NCBI GenBank assembly: GCA_023375785.1
Contig: SZWC01000569.1
Span: 75,223 to 139,222, forward strand
Origin: Penium margaritaceum
Taxonomy: Eukaryota > Streptophyta > Zygnematophyceae > Desmidiales > Peniaceae
Length of the DNA stretch: 64,000 bases
Direction: 5' to 3'
How positions within the stretch are numbered: position 1 is the stretch's first letter; every line of letters begins with the position of its first letter. The notes under the pieces are model-generated. The model had not been told where the DNA came from, did no database searches, and saw only the letters and a program-made list of their open reading frames with translations. The position numbers and the translations under genes are program-made. Shown here piece after piece: positions 42,894-53,760 of this stretch.

Positions 42894-44144
42894 TCAGAAG
42901 TAGGAAGTGTATCCGGTGAGTGTATCAGAGGGTGTATCTGAAAGACACTTGAAGAGTATCACTTGTGTATTCTCTCCAAAGTAGAAATGAGCTTATCTCA
43001 ATCATCAATAGTAGTACATACAAAACTCATGGAGAATTTGAAAATGTTAGACACACACGCAAACATTCTGCTCTATTGCCTTCTTGATAACAAACTAATC
43101 ACTACCTGATCGGAGGTCCCCCCTCCAAGAAAAATTCGTATGTGTATTTGATGAGTATATCGGGAAGTGTATTGCAACCCCACGAAACAATGCACACAAC
43201 TGTATTTATACACTTGTGTATTAATGCGGCCCCCCTCCAAACACAATACCGAATACATCACCGCGATTCACTTCGGCCTGGGGGGGGGGGGGGGGGGGGG
43301 GGCTGGCCCGCCAATTCTTCCTTTCAAAATAGAAAACTGTATCTAACTGGTTCGTCGCTACGTATCTATGTCAGAGAACCAAAACAGCACAAATGTTTCA
43401 TGTCTGTAAAGTACCATGGAGCTGATTAGGATCGTTGATCACACGCATCCAACGGTCTTCGGCAACTCAAAACTTCACCTTCTCGTTTGCAAGAATAATG
43501 TCCTTGTGGAACCTTGTGAACTTAAAATCCGTACTCCGATGAGAGGCCTCCCCCCCCCCCCCCCCCCCCAACACTTCAATTATATGGGGGGGTGTATTGG
43601 GTAGTCTATCGTGCAAACATACAAAAACATACATAAGTGCATGAATACGCAAGGGTGTAAAGTCGGCCCAAAGGAAGATACACTCCACAATGCACCTTTT
43701 CCCTTCATCTTGATGCCGGGGGAAGATACACTTGAGCGATGATATTAGGTGTGACTTTGTGAACAGCCGCTTGGGTGGTTGGGACACCCCATACGCATGA
43801 GTTTAACTGATCCAGAACCGAGGATAGATCAATGTCAGTGACATATGAACATGACACTTAAAACAAGAACAAAGCAGGTAACATTGTGAATTCATTTCCA
43901 TCCAAGTGACTTAAATTATATGTAGGTGCACAAAAACAATTCAGCGCATGTTCTTGTAAAAAAGGTTCAGTGGAAGCCTCATGTTCATGTAGAAAAAAAA
44001 AAACAAGATTTAACGTGATTCCAACAAGTAATCTCCAGGAAACATTGTGAACTGTTTAAGATGTTTTCCTAGATAGATCATTACCATATGTTTGTCATGT
44101 ACACATTTTTTAAGTGTGTGAGTTTAGGATGATTGGACGTAAAT
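41775..44144. mobile_element. 2.37-kb insert of ~430-bp tandem units with G/C runs
   Basis: Copy D coding is interrupted between gagctt at 41769-41774 and gagctt at 44145-44150, a possible 6-bp target duplication. About 42160-43760 consists of roughly four diverged units of 414-439 bp. Each has a CCCCTCC-rich start, several gtgtatt/gtgtatc words and a G-rich block (near 42430, 42840, 43275 and 43712). No transposase, LTR pair or terminal inverted repeat was found. Confidence 0.65.
42862..42891. repeat. Poly-C run, 30 bases
   Basis: Thirty consecutive C. Related runs lie at 43280-43302 (23 G) and 43550-43569 (20 C), at repeated positions of the ~430-bp units. Such runs favour G-quadruplex or i-motif structures and length errors in sequencing. 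Confidence 0.95.
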
Positions 44145-44410
44145 GAGCTTCCTCGTGATAGACGTTATACCTTTGCATCCTATTTGAATGGATGGGGATA
44201 CAGAAGACATGATTGAAGACATTCTCGAACATCAACTCAGTGGGAAAATGTCAAGTACCTGGTCAAGTGGCATGGCTATGATGCCGTGAAAAACAGCTGG
44301 GACCCTAAGAATACCTCTGAGACCTCAATCATCTGATTGATGGCTACTGTTGTCATCATTGGCCTACGTCTGCTTCCGCACCGGAACGTCACGGTTCAAT
44401 TGGAGAGAAT
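44145..44410 (+). pseudogene. Chromodomain of copy D
   Basis: Well-preserved wording DGDTEDMIEDILEHQLSGKM, SKYLVKWHGYDAVKNSWDPK, then a frameshift before the DHLID-like end. In the family the chromodomain is at the C-terminus of integrase and directs insertion to particular chromatin. The aromatic/hydrophobic positions (Y-L-V-K-W, W) are visible. It lies directly before the 3' LTR. Confidence 0.85.
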
Positions 44411-44959
44411 TGTTATGTCCGTGACCTACACAGGTACCTAAACTCCGTGAGTGAGCAGTTCTTTCATCACATCCAGGGTCCAACACGCATTGACCTCAGG
44501 ATTTCTACGCCCCTTCGGCGGATGGAAATTTGGCCACCTGTCCCGGCCTCCGGTGTTCCGTTCCCAAGATGTGTGACACCTCTGATCACTTGTTCAAATG
44601 GTCCACAGGAGTATAGCAAGACGTGATGATGTCTTGATATTGTTTGGTTGACCTCTCAATGATGCTAAACTTTAATGAAACCGCACCTTGATATTCTCAA
44701 ACCCCCGACTTCTCACTGAAGTTTCTCAAAGAGATCATTGACAGCGCAACGTCACATGTGTCACACGACTGTAGCGCAAAAGACCCAACAAATACATCAT
44801 TGTGAACTTTTTTCATTGTATATATGCACTCGAGTTGACCGACACTTATCATCAAAGTACACCTAGTACTAGATACAAGTTATTAGTATCCCATGTACGT
44901 GATTTGTCTTGTGCTCTGCACCTCATCCTTGTGAACCATCCACGTCCCTCTCGGCGTAA
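44411..44959 (+). repeat. 3' LTR of gypsy copy D
   Basis: It runs from TGTTATGTCCGTGACCTAC to CTCTCGGCGTAA, about 549 bp. It pairs with 17412-17954. A partial echo of LTR sequence (acacttgtcgtcaaagtaca) occurs just after its end, near 44966. Confidence 0.8.
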
Positions 44960-46555
44960 GAGACACTTGTCGTCAAAGTACATCTACTGCTAAATTCAAA
45001 TCGGCCAGACTGGTGAAACATCCCCAGTCTGCACCACATGCAAGAGGAATGCCACGGCCTTTTGCTTTAAATGATTGGCGCTCTCGATTTGAAACTTAAA
45101 GCATGAATGTAACAACTCTGAATATTAAATGGATTGTATCCCCGGTCAAGGAATTCATGAGTAATATGACCCTGGTTAGCAGTGGTGATGGGTGAATCGC
45201 GGGAGAATTTCTAATTATATTTATGATTTCAATGCCTTCATGTAGGATGTGTCTATGGACGGCTATCTCGACGTACGTGGTCTTTTGTTTAGAATATGAG
45301 AAATACTTTGGAAGCACTTACGTCTGGTCTGTCGAGGTTACGAGTGTTATGCAATTGGTTACATTTTCTCATTTCTTTTATTTGTCCATACCTATCTGTC
45401 ACATTCTATTTCTTATCTTCCATCAACCATTCATCCCAAATTGTATTGTTCTTATGTGCAAATTATGTATGTTCACTAGCATTTTTTGAGCCAAACAACA
45501 TAGGTTGGCTCACAGATTGCTACCTACGCGCATCCCACTGTCTGACGATCTGACAGCCCCGCTGCAAGTCTTGTCTGGGCACAAACAAACCCAAACTTTG
45601 GTGGGTTTGTGATTGATCTCGTGTGGGTTTGCGGTAGGTTTGCATTGGGGGTCTGAAACTTTCCAAACATGGAAAGGATACTTGCAAACTAGGTCTGGCA
45701 GCAGCAGGGCCCAGCAAGTGCCAGCGTAAGAGCAAAACCCCAACCCCCCCAACATGATTTGGGATGTTGGAGTTTTAACATGGTTTGCACCTACAGGAAT
45801 GGTGAGTTTGCGAGTCCTTAAAAAAGTAAAACTTTATTTTTTCTTCATTGTGATCGAGTAAAAACACAATTCCTTTTGCTTTTCCGAGATACACAAGTCC
45901 CTGGTTTTACGTGCAACCACGGTCCCCCCTCCCCCCCAGCCCCTGCTTCCACCCGATCATACCCCCTTTCCCACTTACAGTGGGTCTCGCGGGCCCCACT
46001 ATTGCAGGCACCTCTGGGGCCTGTTGTAGCAGGGCCCAGCAGCTGCATGCACAAGAACAAAATGATGAAATCCAAAATAGGTGTTTGGTTTCAAAGCAAC
46101 TAGCAAAGAAAACTGTAGGGTTTGCTTGTTAAAAAAACAGAAGAAGAAAAGGGTCATCGCTCGATCGCGAGCGATGACTTCAATTAGGTTCCGATACGAA
46201 CATGGAGGGAAAACGAGTAAAAAACGGGAGCACATTACCAATTTTTTCTACATTTTTCAAAATTCTAGCCAAGTGGTGGCATTCTATCATTTAACTAAAA
46301 AGTCGTGGTATCCTGCACACATAGTTTGAAACTGAAGCACAATTCATTTAAACCCCAGACCCAAAGCACGGTTCATTTAGTCTAAAAAAGTGGGGGCATG
46401 GGAGCACTTGAACCCATTCAGATTATACAAGTGACCCAATTTCTTGAAACATATTCTTATGCGCTCCTTATCCCTCTCAATCGCAGATGTTGCGCTTGGC
46501 ATAACTATTGCCGAGGACAAGTATGCCTTATAAAATTCTCACGCAGGCTGTGTTG
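44960..46555. other. Non-coding stretch, no gene recognised
   Basis: A+T-rich DNA without domain signatures. It contains two GC-hairpin-like words related to 2841-2862 (gcagggcccagca near 45695 and gtagcagggcccagcag near 46022) and a perfect 10-bp-arm palindrome at 46154-46177. It may hold small elements that I cannot delimit. Confidence 0.45.
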
Positions 46556-46559
46556 GATA

Positions 46560-46747
46560 TTCAATAGATGAAAGTAGGGCAGCTGGCTAACTTTGGCTAA
46601 CCTCAAAGTTGTCCCTATCTTCTAACTTGTCGCCAGGTCACCCCTATAGTTAAGCTTATGGCTTGGTTGCTCCTATGTATGGGGACGACCAGACGATAAC
46701 TTGTTGAGGGCAAGACAACAATAAATTTTCATTCCAGCTGGGTATTA
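46560..46747 (+). repeat. Shared leader repeat upstream of a gypsy LTR (copy 1)
   Basis: ggctaacctcaaagttg, gtcaccccta and cgataacttgttgagggcaa correspond in order to words at 50395-50570. Both blocks end right where a gypsy LTR begins (46748 and 50613), though LTRs elsewhere in the family do not carry this sequence. Confidence 0.6.
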
Positions 46748-47030
46748 TAGTTACGTCCTTGACGTACACGAGTTTCTAAACTTTGCGAGTGGGCATCTCT
46801 GTCCCTACATTCATAGCCCACCACGTGACAACCTCTGAGATTTTTCACTGCTGGGCCGAGTACATTTTGCCCAATTGCCTCGACATCACGTGTTTCGTCG
46901 GGGAAGTTTTTGACAACTTTGACAACCTTCCAGAGAGGTTGATAGAATTGTCGCAAACTATATCGATGTTTCAATACTGCTCGATTGACTTCTCAATGGT
47001 GCTAGACTTTTCTGGAGATGTGTCTCGATG
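46748..47030 (+). repeat. 5' LTR fragment of copy E
   Basis: It matches the first half of the family LTR (from ttacgtccttgacgtacac). The match ends where RT wording begins, so the deletion removed the second half. Confidence 0.7.
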
Positions 47031-47039
47031 TTAGCGGAG

Positions 47040-47760
47040 TCCTCCGACTCTCCACGTCACCCTACGTGGCACCTATACTCTTCGTGAAAAACAAAACTGG
47101 AGAAATGTGCATGCTCGTGGTCTATCGAGCATTGAACGACATCACCATCAAGAACTGCCACCCTCTTCCGCGAGAAAATGAAAATTTCAACCACCTCCAG
47201 TGGCTCAAGTTTTGTGCAATACCGGCCAACACAATGGCTATCATCAAATCTGTGTAAGTGATAAGGACGTCAAGAAGACGGCATTTCATACCGGATATAG
47301 ACACTCTGAGTTCAGGGTCATCTCCTTCAGACCCATAAATGTCAATGTGACATTTATGGCGGCGATGAACAACATATCTTGCCCTATCTCAATGACTCTT
47401 TTGTTGTGCATCTCGATGACATCCTGGTCTACCGGCGCACTCTGATGGAGCAGAATAGACATCTTCAGCAAGTTCTTTAAGTTCTTCAAAGACATTTCCT
47501 TTTGGAAAACTTTCAAAGTGCAACTTTGGCCGCCATTTCATCAGGCTTTTGGATCACATCATTGCTGGCGGACGCATCACCGTGGACCCGAAAAAAGTAG
47601 AGGCAGTTGCCGATTAGCTGATGTCCACGAGTGCTTGGGGCGTCCAAGTACATTGGGTTCTTGTAACTTCTACCACCGATTCGTAAAGAACTATGCTCGA
47701 GTGCCAGTACCTCTCTTTGATTTCAATGGAAAAGCCACCGAGTGGAATTGGGGGGTAGAG
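47040..47760 (+). pseudogene. Reverse transcriptase of copy E
   Basis: It begins mid-domain with RLSTSPYVAPILFVKNKTGE and continues MCMLVVYRALNDITIKNCHP; after frameshifts DKDVKKTAFHTGYRHSEFRV, then a catalytic box that reads HLDD in its frame (near 47410-47420). The end pieces ITVDPKKVEAV and NFYHRFVKNYARVPVPLFDF lie in further frames. Confidence 0.8.
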
Positions 47761-48190
47761 AACAAGAAGCGTTCAACTCTTTGACAAACATTCTGACCTC
47801 AGCACCAGCCTTACCATTGGTAGACCCAACGGTGGACTACATCATGGCCACCGCCACGTCCCATCGGAGCCGTTCTCCTCCAAGATGCCGACGATGGAGA
47901 CATGTTGGTTGCGTACATGTCAAGAAGACTACGCAGGCCAGAACTCGACTATGCGATGCACGAGAAGGAAATGCTCATAGTCGTGCACACGATCAAGACA
48001 TGGTAGTGCTACCTAGGATGCCAAGGATGCATCTTCCACATTGTCCATCATGGGCTAAAACACCTCGAGACTGAGCCAAGTCTTAGATGTCGACAAGATC
48101 AACTAATGGAGTTCCTCGAGCCAAACTATGACCACGGCATCAAGCATGAACGTGAAAAAAACTAGTTGGACGGATGCTCCGAGTTGGCGG
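47760..48190 (+). pseudogene. RNase H of copy E
   Basis: Fragments NKKRSTL, PTVDYIMATATS, the RRPELDYAMHEKEML block in one frame, CYLGCQGCIF and KHLETEPSLRCRQDQ show the domain in at least three frames. It follows RT in the normal order. Confidence 0.7.
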
Positions 48191-49440
48191 CGTGATCTGA
48201 TGACCAAGAGCAATGTGTTGCACGTCAAAGGAGACCCGTACCTTGCAATACTATTTGCAAAATGTTGCAAGGAGTTCAGCAGGCACGACAAGACCATGTT
48301 TTGGTTCGACAACCCCTACAAGCGACAGCGATTCATTCGCTTTGTTGTCGTTACCCTGAGCAAGGTATTTCTGAGGATGCTAATAGATGAATGCCAAAAC
48401 ATGCATATAGGTGGACCCTTTGGCAAGGACAAGACGCTCAAGAAGCTGGTCAAACACTATTGGTGGGACAAAACATAGACCGACGTGCAAAACGTATGCA
48501 TATCGTTTGACACCTGTCAGAGACAGAATTCTCATCGCACGAGGCCATCCGTTCTCCTCCGACCCCTACCTGACCTGACATAACCATGGGCTGACATCGT
48601 TATGGACTTCGTCACGAGACTACCTGCCACAAATGAGGGGTATGACACCATCCTCGTCGTGGTGGGCAGGCTGTAAATAATGTCGCACTTCATCCTGACG
48701 ATGACCACCGTCACCGTAGAAGGCATAACGCGATTGGTTCTAAACCAGATCGTATGGCTTCATGGTGTGCCACATACTATCATCAGCAATAGAGATGGCC
48801 ACTTCGCCAACTGTTTTTGGCGTGAATTGATGATGCGCTCTGGCAGTCGGATCCAGCTATCTACAACGCTCTATCCTCGTACCGACGAGAAACCCGAGTG
48901 CACGAATCATATGCTTGAACAACTTCTCCTTACTTATGCGAGCCTCACAGCACCGACTGGATGATGAAACCACCGACCGTCAAACTCACGTATAAGTCTT
49001 CCACTTCTAGCACATCAAATGAGATTCCTTTCAAGTTGGTGGACGGAAAACTTCCTGCAACACCTGCTGGGTTACAGAGTCAACGCAATATCCCCTCGAT
49101 CAACATCTACTGTAGGAACTTTGCAAGAGTTTATACAAAAATTGGACAAACCCTCGAACAGCTATGAAGCAAGTAAGTTATCAACATCACAGCAATGATG
49201 TGTTCAGTGTGGGCTATTGCCTTCTCCCCAGCTCAAAAAACACCAAACTGTGAGGACAAGAATTTGTGAAGCTCAACCCCTGATGGTTAGGACGGTTTGA
49301 TATCGAGCAAATGAAAACCCATATTGTTGCTTGAATTTTCCTACTTGAAAACATGACGATCCACCCTGTCCTCCAAATCAGCAAACTCAAGCACTACCAT
49401 GACCCAGTACGCACTTTCCCGACAGAAATGTTGCACCTCA
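48191..49440 (+). pseudogene. Integrase of copy E
   Basis: The N-terminal finger region is open at 48128-48478 (LIDECQNMHIGGPFGKDKTL, KKLVKHYWWDKT), and CQRQNSHRTRPS carries the last finger Cys. The core has WADIVMDFVTRLPATNEGYD (first Asp), TIISNRDGHFANCFWRELMM (second Asp) and YPRTDEKPECTNHMLEQL (Glu). The C-terminal part with LVDGKLPATPAGLQSQRNIP and KHYHDP is split over frames. Confidence 0.85.
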
Positions 49441-49670
49441 ACCTCCTTCACATATGGATGGGGATACCAAGTACGTGATTGAAGACATCATCCTATATGG
49501 ATGCCGTAGGAACCAAGTATCTTGTCAAGTGGTACAGCCATTGCACTGTGCATAACAGCCGGGAGCCCTACGACAACCGCAGAGACGTTGATCACCTGAT
49601 CGATGACTACTACCATCGTCATCGGCCTATGTCTGTAAACACGTCGAGAAGTTACAACTTGAAGGAGAAT
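49441..49670 (+). pseudogene. Chromodomain of copy E
   Basis: DGDTKYVIEDIILYGCRR, then in another frame KYLVKWYSHCTVHNSREPYD and NRRDVDHLIDDYYHRHRPM. The Y-L-V-K-W core is visible, but one frameshift splits the domain. Confidence 0.8.
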
Positions 49671-50229
49671 TGTCACGTCCCTGACGTACACAAGTCCCTA
49701 AACTTTGTGAGTGGGCATTTCTGTCATTACAGTCATGGCCCACCACATGTCGACCCCTGGAATTTTATGCTATTCGGCCGGGGGTGTTTTGACCAACTGC
49801 CCCAACATCTGGTCTCACGTTCCAAAAGTTTCCGACAACTTTAACCACATTCCAGAAAGCTTGACAGAATTTTCGCGAACTATATCCATGTTTTGATATT
49901 GTTTGGTTGAATTATCGACCACGCTAGACCTTTGTTTAACGGTGCCTCGATATTCTCAAAGCCTCCCGACTGCTCGACGGGGCTTCTCAAAACAATCACT
50001 CAAAGTGCAACCTCGCATGCATTGCTCAACTCGAGTGCGGAAGTCCCGACACATGCCTCATTCTCATTCTCATTCTGGGTAATTTATGCATGTGCTCAAC
50101 TCACTGAACACTCATCATTGAAGTAAACTTAGTGCTTAATACAAATTATCGATTTTGCGCAAATCCTTAAGTCGTTTGTTGTCTTGCGCCTCATCCGTGT
50201 GAACCACCTACGCTTCGCTCGGCGTAACA
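49671..50229 (+). repeat. 3' LTR of copy E
   Basis: It runs from TGTCACGTCCCTGACGTAC to CTCGGCGTAACA, about 559 bp, right after the chromodomain. A short echo (tcgcttgacgtaacaatt) follows its end. Confidence 0.8.
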
Positions 50230-50612
50230 ATTTCGCTTGACGTAACAATTATGTAGATCCATTGAAATGCAAAATGGAGGTGAGCTGGAAGTAATCCTTA
50301 GGATGGGGGCAAAGTGAAGATAGGTATGCATTCATGGGCGTAACGTAGGAGTTCGTCCAGCTAACTAGCCTGTAGTTGAACGTCCAACTTCTGCGGCTAA
50401 CCTCCAAGTCGCCTTCATTATAGCCGAACAATCTTCAGGATACCCCCAGTTTTGAAGTTGTCATCAGGACCCCCCCCCTTATCAACTTATCATCAGATCA
50501 CCCCTATCCGACAACTTATCACTAGATTGCCTCTACAAATGGAGACGATATGGCGGTAACTTGTTGAAAATGAGAGCAATACGGTGTTAAATCTTCCGGC
50601 TTGGAATTATGG
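50230..50612 (+). repeat. Spacer and shared leader repeat upstream of copy F (copy 2)
   Basis: The part from about 50395 shares ordered words with 46560-46747 (gctaacctcc, gatcacccctat, cggtaacttgttgaaaatgag) and ends at the LTR start of copy F. Confidence 0.55.
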
Positions 50613-51164
50613 TGTTACGTACAAGACGTACACGAGTCACTTATCTTTCTAAGTGGGCATGTCTGTTATTACACAACCAGCCCATCGCATCGTGAAACCG
50701 CGACATTCACTCCAATGGTTGAGGACAAACTGGCCAACTACCCCTGTCTACGGTAAATCTTCCCGAACATTTTGACAACTTTGACCACTCTCGCGAACCC
50801 ACGATAGAAGTATCACGACCTTTTGGTTGACTTCTCGACGCACCAAGACAAATATGGATTTATAAATGTGCATCTCGCACCTTCACTGTCGATTCTTGAA
50901 GCCCCCCAATTTCTTGGTGGACCTTCTTGAATCCGACCACTCACGACAAGACCCCGCACGCGTCGCTCGATAATCGACCCAACAACCCCCGACTATGTCT
51001 CATTCGTAACTCCACACTTGTATACGTATGTTTGATCTTTTTGACACTGGTCATCAAAGTACACGTATCGCTAATTATAGATTTCTCAGGTGTCCCAAAT
51101 TCTAAATTGTGTCCTGCCTCGCAAATTCTACCTGTTTGCCATCTACGCTCCATTTGGCATAACA
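50613..51164 (+). repeat. 5' LTR of copy F
   Basis: It runs from TGTTACGTACAAGACGTAC to TTGGCATAACA, 552 bp. Next to it cttcgtaccagagcac (51165-51180) is a mutated Met-tRNA primer site. Confidence 0.8.
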
Positions 51165-51184
51165 CTTCGTACCAGAGCACAGTG

Positions 51185-53340
51185 GTGCTGGAGAGGCATC
51201 TGCCTACTTTACCCATCCGGATGACTACCTCGCACAAGCTGTCAGCGCATCTTGCACGTCAAGACTTTGTAGACTTCACAACTACGACTTGAGGCAAGCG
51301 AGTGCAACCGACAACCAACAGCGGCTCTTCGGCGACGACTTCGGCGATGGAGGAGTAGAACGTGCCTATGCACGCAAACCCTGAAGCGGCTGCGAATGCT
51401 GGTGTGACAGGATATGCGGAAACTGGATCAACCTGTACGGCTTCGACGACCAATCTGGTCACGGACCCAACGGTGGTAAACCAGCCGCCCCTACCGACAA
51501 CCCCAACGAGGGGGGCAGGTTCGGCAGGTAGCAAAGGACAACAGGAGCAGATTAACAAAGAACTGGCAAACCGAATCTCTATGCTCAAGGGAATCAATGA
51601 CCATCTCAGCCAACAGCTCAACGTCACGATGGAGGCTCTTCACAATGCAAGCACACAAGAGGTGGTGCTTGTCGAGAGAAATCCCCAACTCTCGAGGAAA
51701 CCAAACTTTGTCCGGTGCCACTAGAACCATTTGTACTTGCAAATTCAAAAGGAACAACGATTCGGATGTGACTGACGAGTTTGGAGGTGTACTTCACCGG
51801 TGATGGGATCAACGACGGTCAAAAGAAAGTTAACATCGCAGCCACGCTTTTGCGTGGTACGGTGCTAAGTTGCTGGTCTGATCTAAAGACCATCCAACAG
51901 GAGTAGGAGACCGGCGGGGCATCATCAACGGCCAACAGTGCCCGTCTCATATCACCAACTAAATGCATTCTACCCTTGGAGCAGATCAATCCACAGTGGA
52001 GAGACGTGTTGACGCCACCAATAAACTGGAATAAATTCTCGTGCACAATGCTCGCACGTTTTGGAATACTCAACAAAAAAACATGACGCACGGTACAAAC
52101 TCCAACGTCTTTGTAAGCATTTCAGCGTGGCAGAGTACACATTAAGATTCCGCAAAATCATCACCGGAGCAGACATCACCCCCGAAAAACTCTATTTTCA
52201 CTACAGCAACGACCTCAAACGAGATATCCGGCCAGCAATTGCCAATTGTTTGCATCCATAATGATTTGCCACAGATCATCGCAGACGCAAAAAGGATTGA
52301 CAACGCTGACTACAACGCTTGGATCTAGGAATCCTACTTGTTGAAAATTTTCCCCTCCGCATGCCCAAGTGTGGCGCCGGGAGGCGCCGACAAGCTGCCA
52401 GAAAGAGGAAACTCCACGCCGGCAGATCTGGCGACTGGAGGATTGCTCGGATCCTAAAATGGATTACCTTTTCAAGTTGACAGGTCGTTGAATCAGATGG
52501 AAGTTGTTTCACCAGAACAGGACAAGTATGGAGGGAGATATGGCCTTCCAAAGTTGGGGTGTGCACAGCGGCTCTTGGAGCCGGTTGCGAATCGATTTCC
52601 GGTGGATAAACAACCGGACCGAGTAACAAAGATACCATCTAGACAAATTGCTCCGAAAGGCCTGCCGAGGTATCCTGTGGATAACTTCCATGATCAGGTG
52701 GATCATCCACCAGATCCTGTAGTGCAGGTTGTTACTGAGGGACTTAGCCAAAATCATGGCTCGGCCTCCGAAACTCAGTATCACGTTTTGTTACTCGGAG
52801 ACAGAATTCTGACTGCAAGTCCACGGACATGTTTCAAACCTCGTCACACCCCATCACCAAGCTCGATCCAAAAATGGGGGATGTGCGTGGAAATAATGCA
52901 GGGGACCCATACATCACGTGCAATGGGATCTGTGACTGGCTGTCTCTAAATTCCTGCTCACATAGCGTGAGGCGACCAGAAAGCTTGCACTTGTCTCAGA
53001 TTCGCCCAAAACAAAAGAAGTGAACCACCAAGAGACGATCAGACAAACGCCTGGACCACACCAAGCGGATTCCTCCTAACACTTCTACTGGCAACCTCCC
53101 AACCACAATCATCGCGGAAACAAAAAAAACTAGTTGGCGGACTCCTTAACTCCGATGGAAGTGGAAGCCGTTGACCAAAGAGATGCATACCTGCTACAAG
53201 TGCATAAAATTGGGGAACATCACTCGCAACATTCGGAGCAAGCAGCAGGCCAAAAGGAGGGGAACTCATCGAGAAACGAGTTAGGAAATGGCAAAGGGCA
53301 AGAGGGAAATGCGCAACTCTTATCCGCATAGAGCAATCTG
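51185..53340 (+). pseudogene. Gag of copy F
   Basis: A leader with HPDDYLAQ-type wording is followed by a 120-codon open frame (51362-51724, with a coiled NKELANRISMLKGINDHLSQ stretch). The capsid continues in other frames (LTSLEVYFTGDGINDGQK; ATLLRGTVLSCWSDLKTIQQ; AEYTLRFRKIITGADITPEK). The C-terminal part to 53340 has TPMEVEAVDQRDAYL and a zinc-knuckle position with CCHC lost. Between about 52340 and 52990 the match to the family is poor. Confidence 0.7.
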
Positions 53341-53469
53341 CAACAAACAATTTACCCATGTGAATGGGCTACATCACCGTAGAGGTTTTTTGAGATTGCA
53401 AGTTTGACGAGGGGTACGAGGACGACCAACCGGCGATACTGCGAAATGTCCAGCCTCAAGGATGCAAGA

Positions 53470-53760
53470 GTTGCATAACGGTACCGGCACTATTGGATGG
53501 AGGAACTTCTCACAGCTTCGTGAGCAACGACATGGTTCCCAAACTGGGTTTGTAGATCGAACCAGGGGTGTTTGAAGGAAAAACCTTCGACAGAAGATTG
53601 GAGATACGGAGACTGAGAATCATGACAGCTACAAGTGGGAGTTCTACGGAATTATACGGCCAGGACAACCTCTCCAATAAGTGATCAAAAAATCATTCTC
53701 GCACAAGATTTCCTGTAGTGGCACAATGCGCAGGTCGATTGGAACAACGTTGACATCTAC
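53470..53760 (+). pseudogene. Protease of copy F
   Basis: At 53490-53534 the frame reads LLDGGTSHSFVSNDM. The catalytic Asp is kept but the usual D-(S/C/T)-G has Gly in the second place. It is followed by VPKLGL-like wording and a frameshift. Copies A and D have lost the Asp altogether. Confidence 0.7.

Larger units (their letters stand above)
17412..44959 (+). mobile_element. Chromovirus-type Ty3/gypsy copy D, split by five insertions
   Basis: 5' LTR (17412-17954), gag, protease, RT, RNase H, integrase, chromodomain and 3' LTR (44411-44959) appear in order on the plus strand across 27.5 kb. Five foreign segments interrupt it: 21052-21652, 22178-31785, 31941-34610, 35868-41314 and 41775-44144. 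Each breakpoint falls inside a gypsy block whose two halves are recognisable on either side. The remainder is about 6.8 kb, in line with copy F without its insert. All coding parts are decayed. Confidence 0.85.
46748..50229 (+). mobile_element. Chromovirus-type gypsy copy E, internally deleted
   Basis: A 5' LTR fragment (about 46748-47030) is joined directly to RT, so the LTR end, gag and protease are missing. RT, RNase H, integrase, chromodomain and a 3' LTR (49671-50229) follow on the plus strand. All coding is broken by stops and shifts. Confidence 0.85.

Noticed and set aside
41775-44144. Helitron
   Set aside because: No TC start with CTRR end and hairpin at the boundaries, and flanks look duplicated, which Helitrons do not do.
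46154-46177. 10-bp-arm palindrome (tcatcgctcg/cgagcgatga) as a regulatory operator
   Set aside because: Single short palindrome without gene context; can occur by chance.
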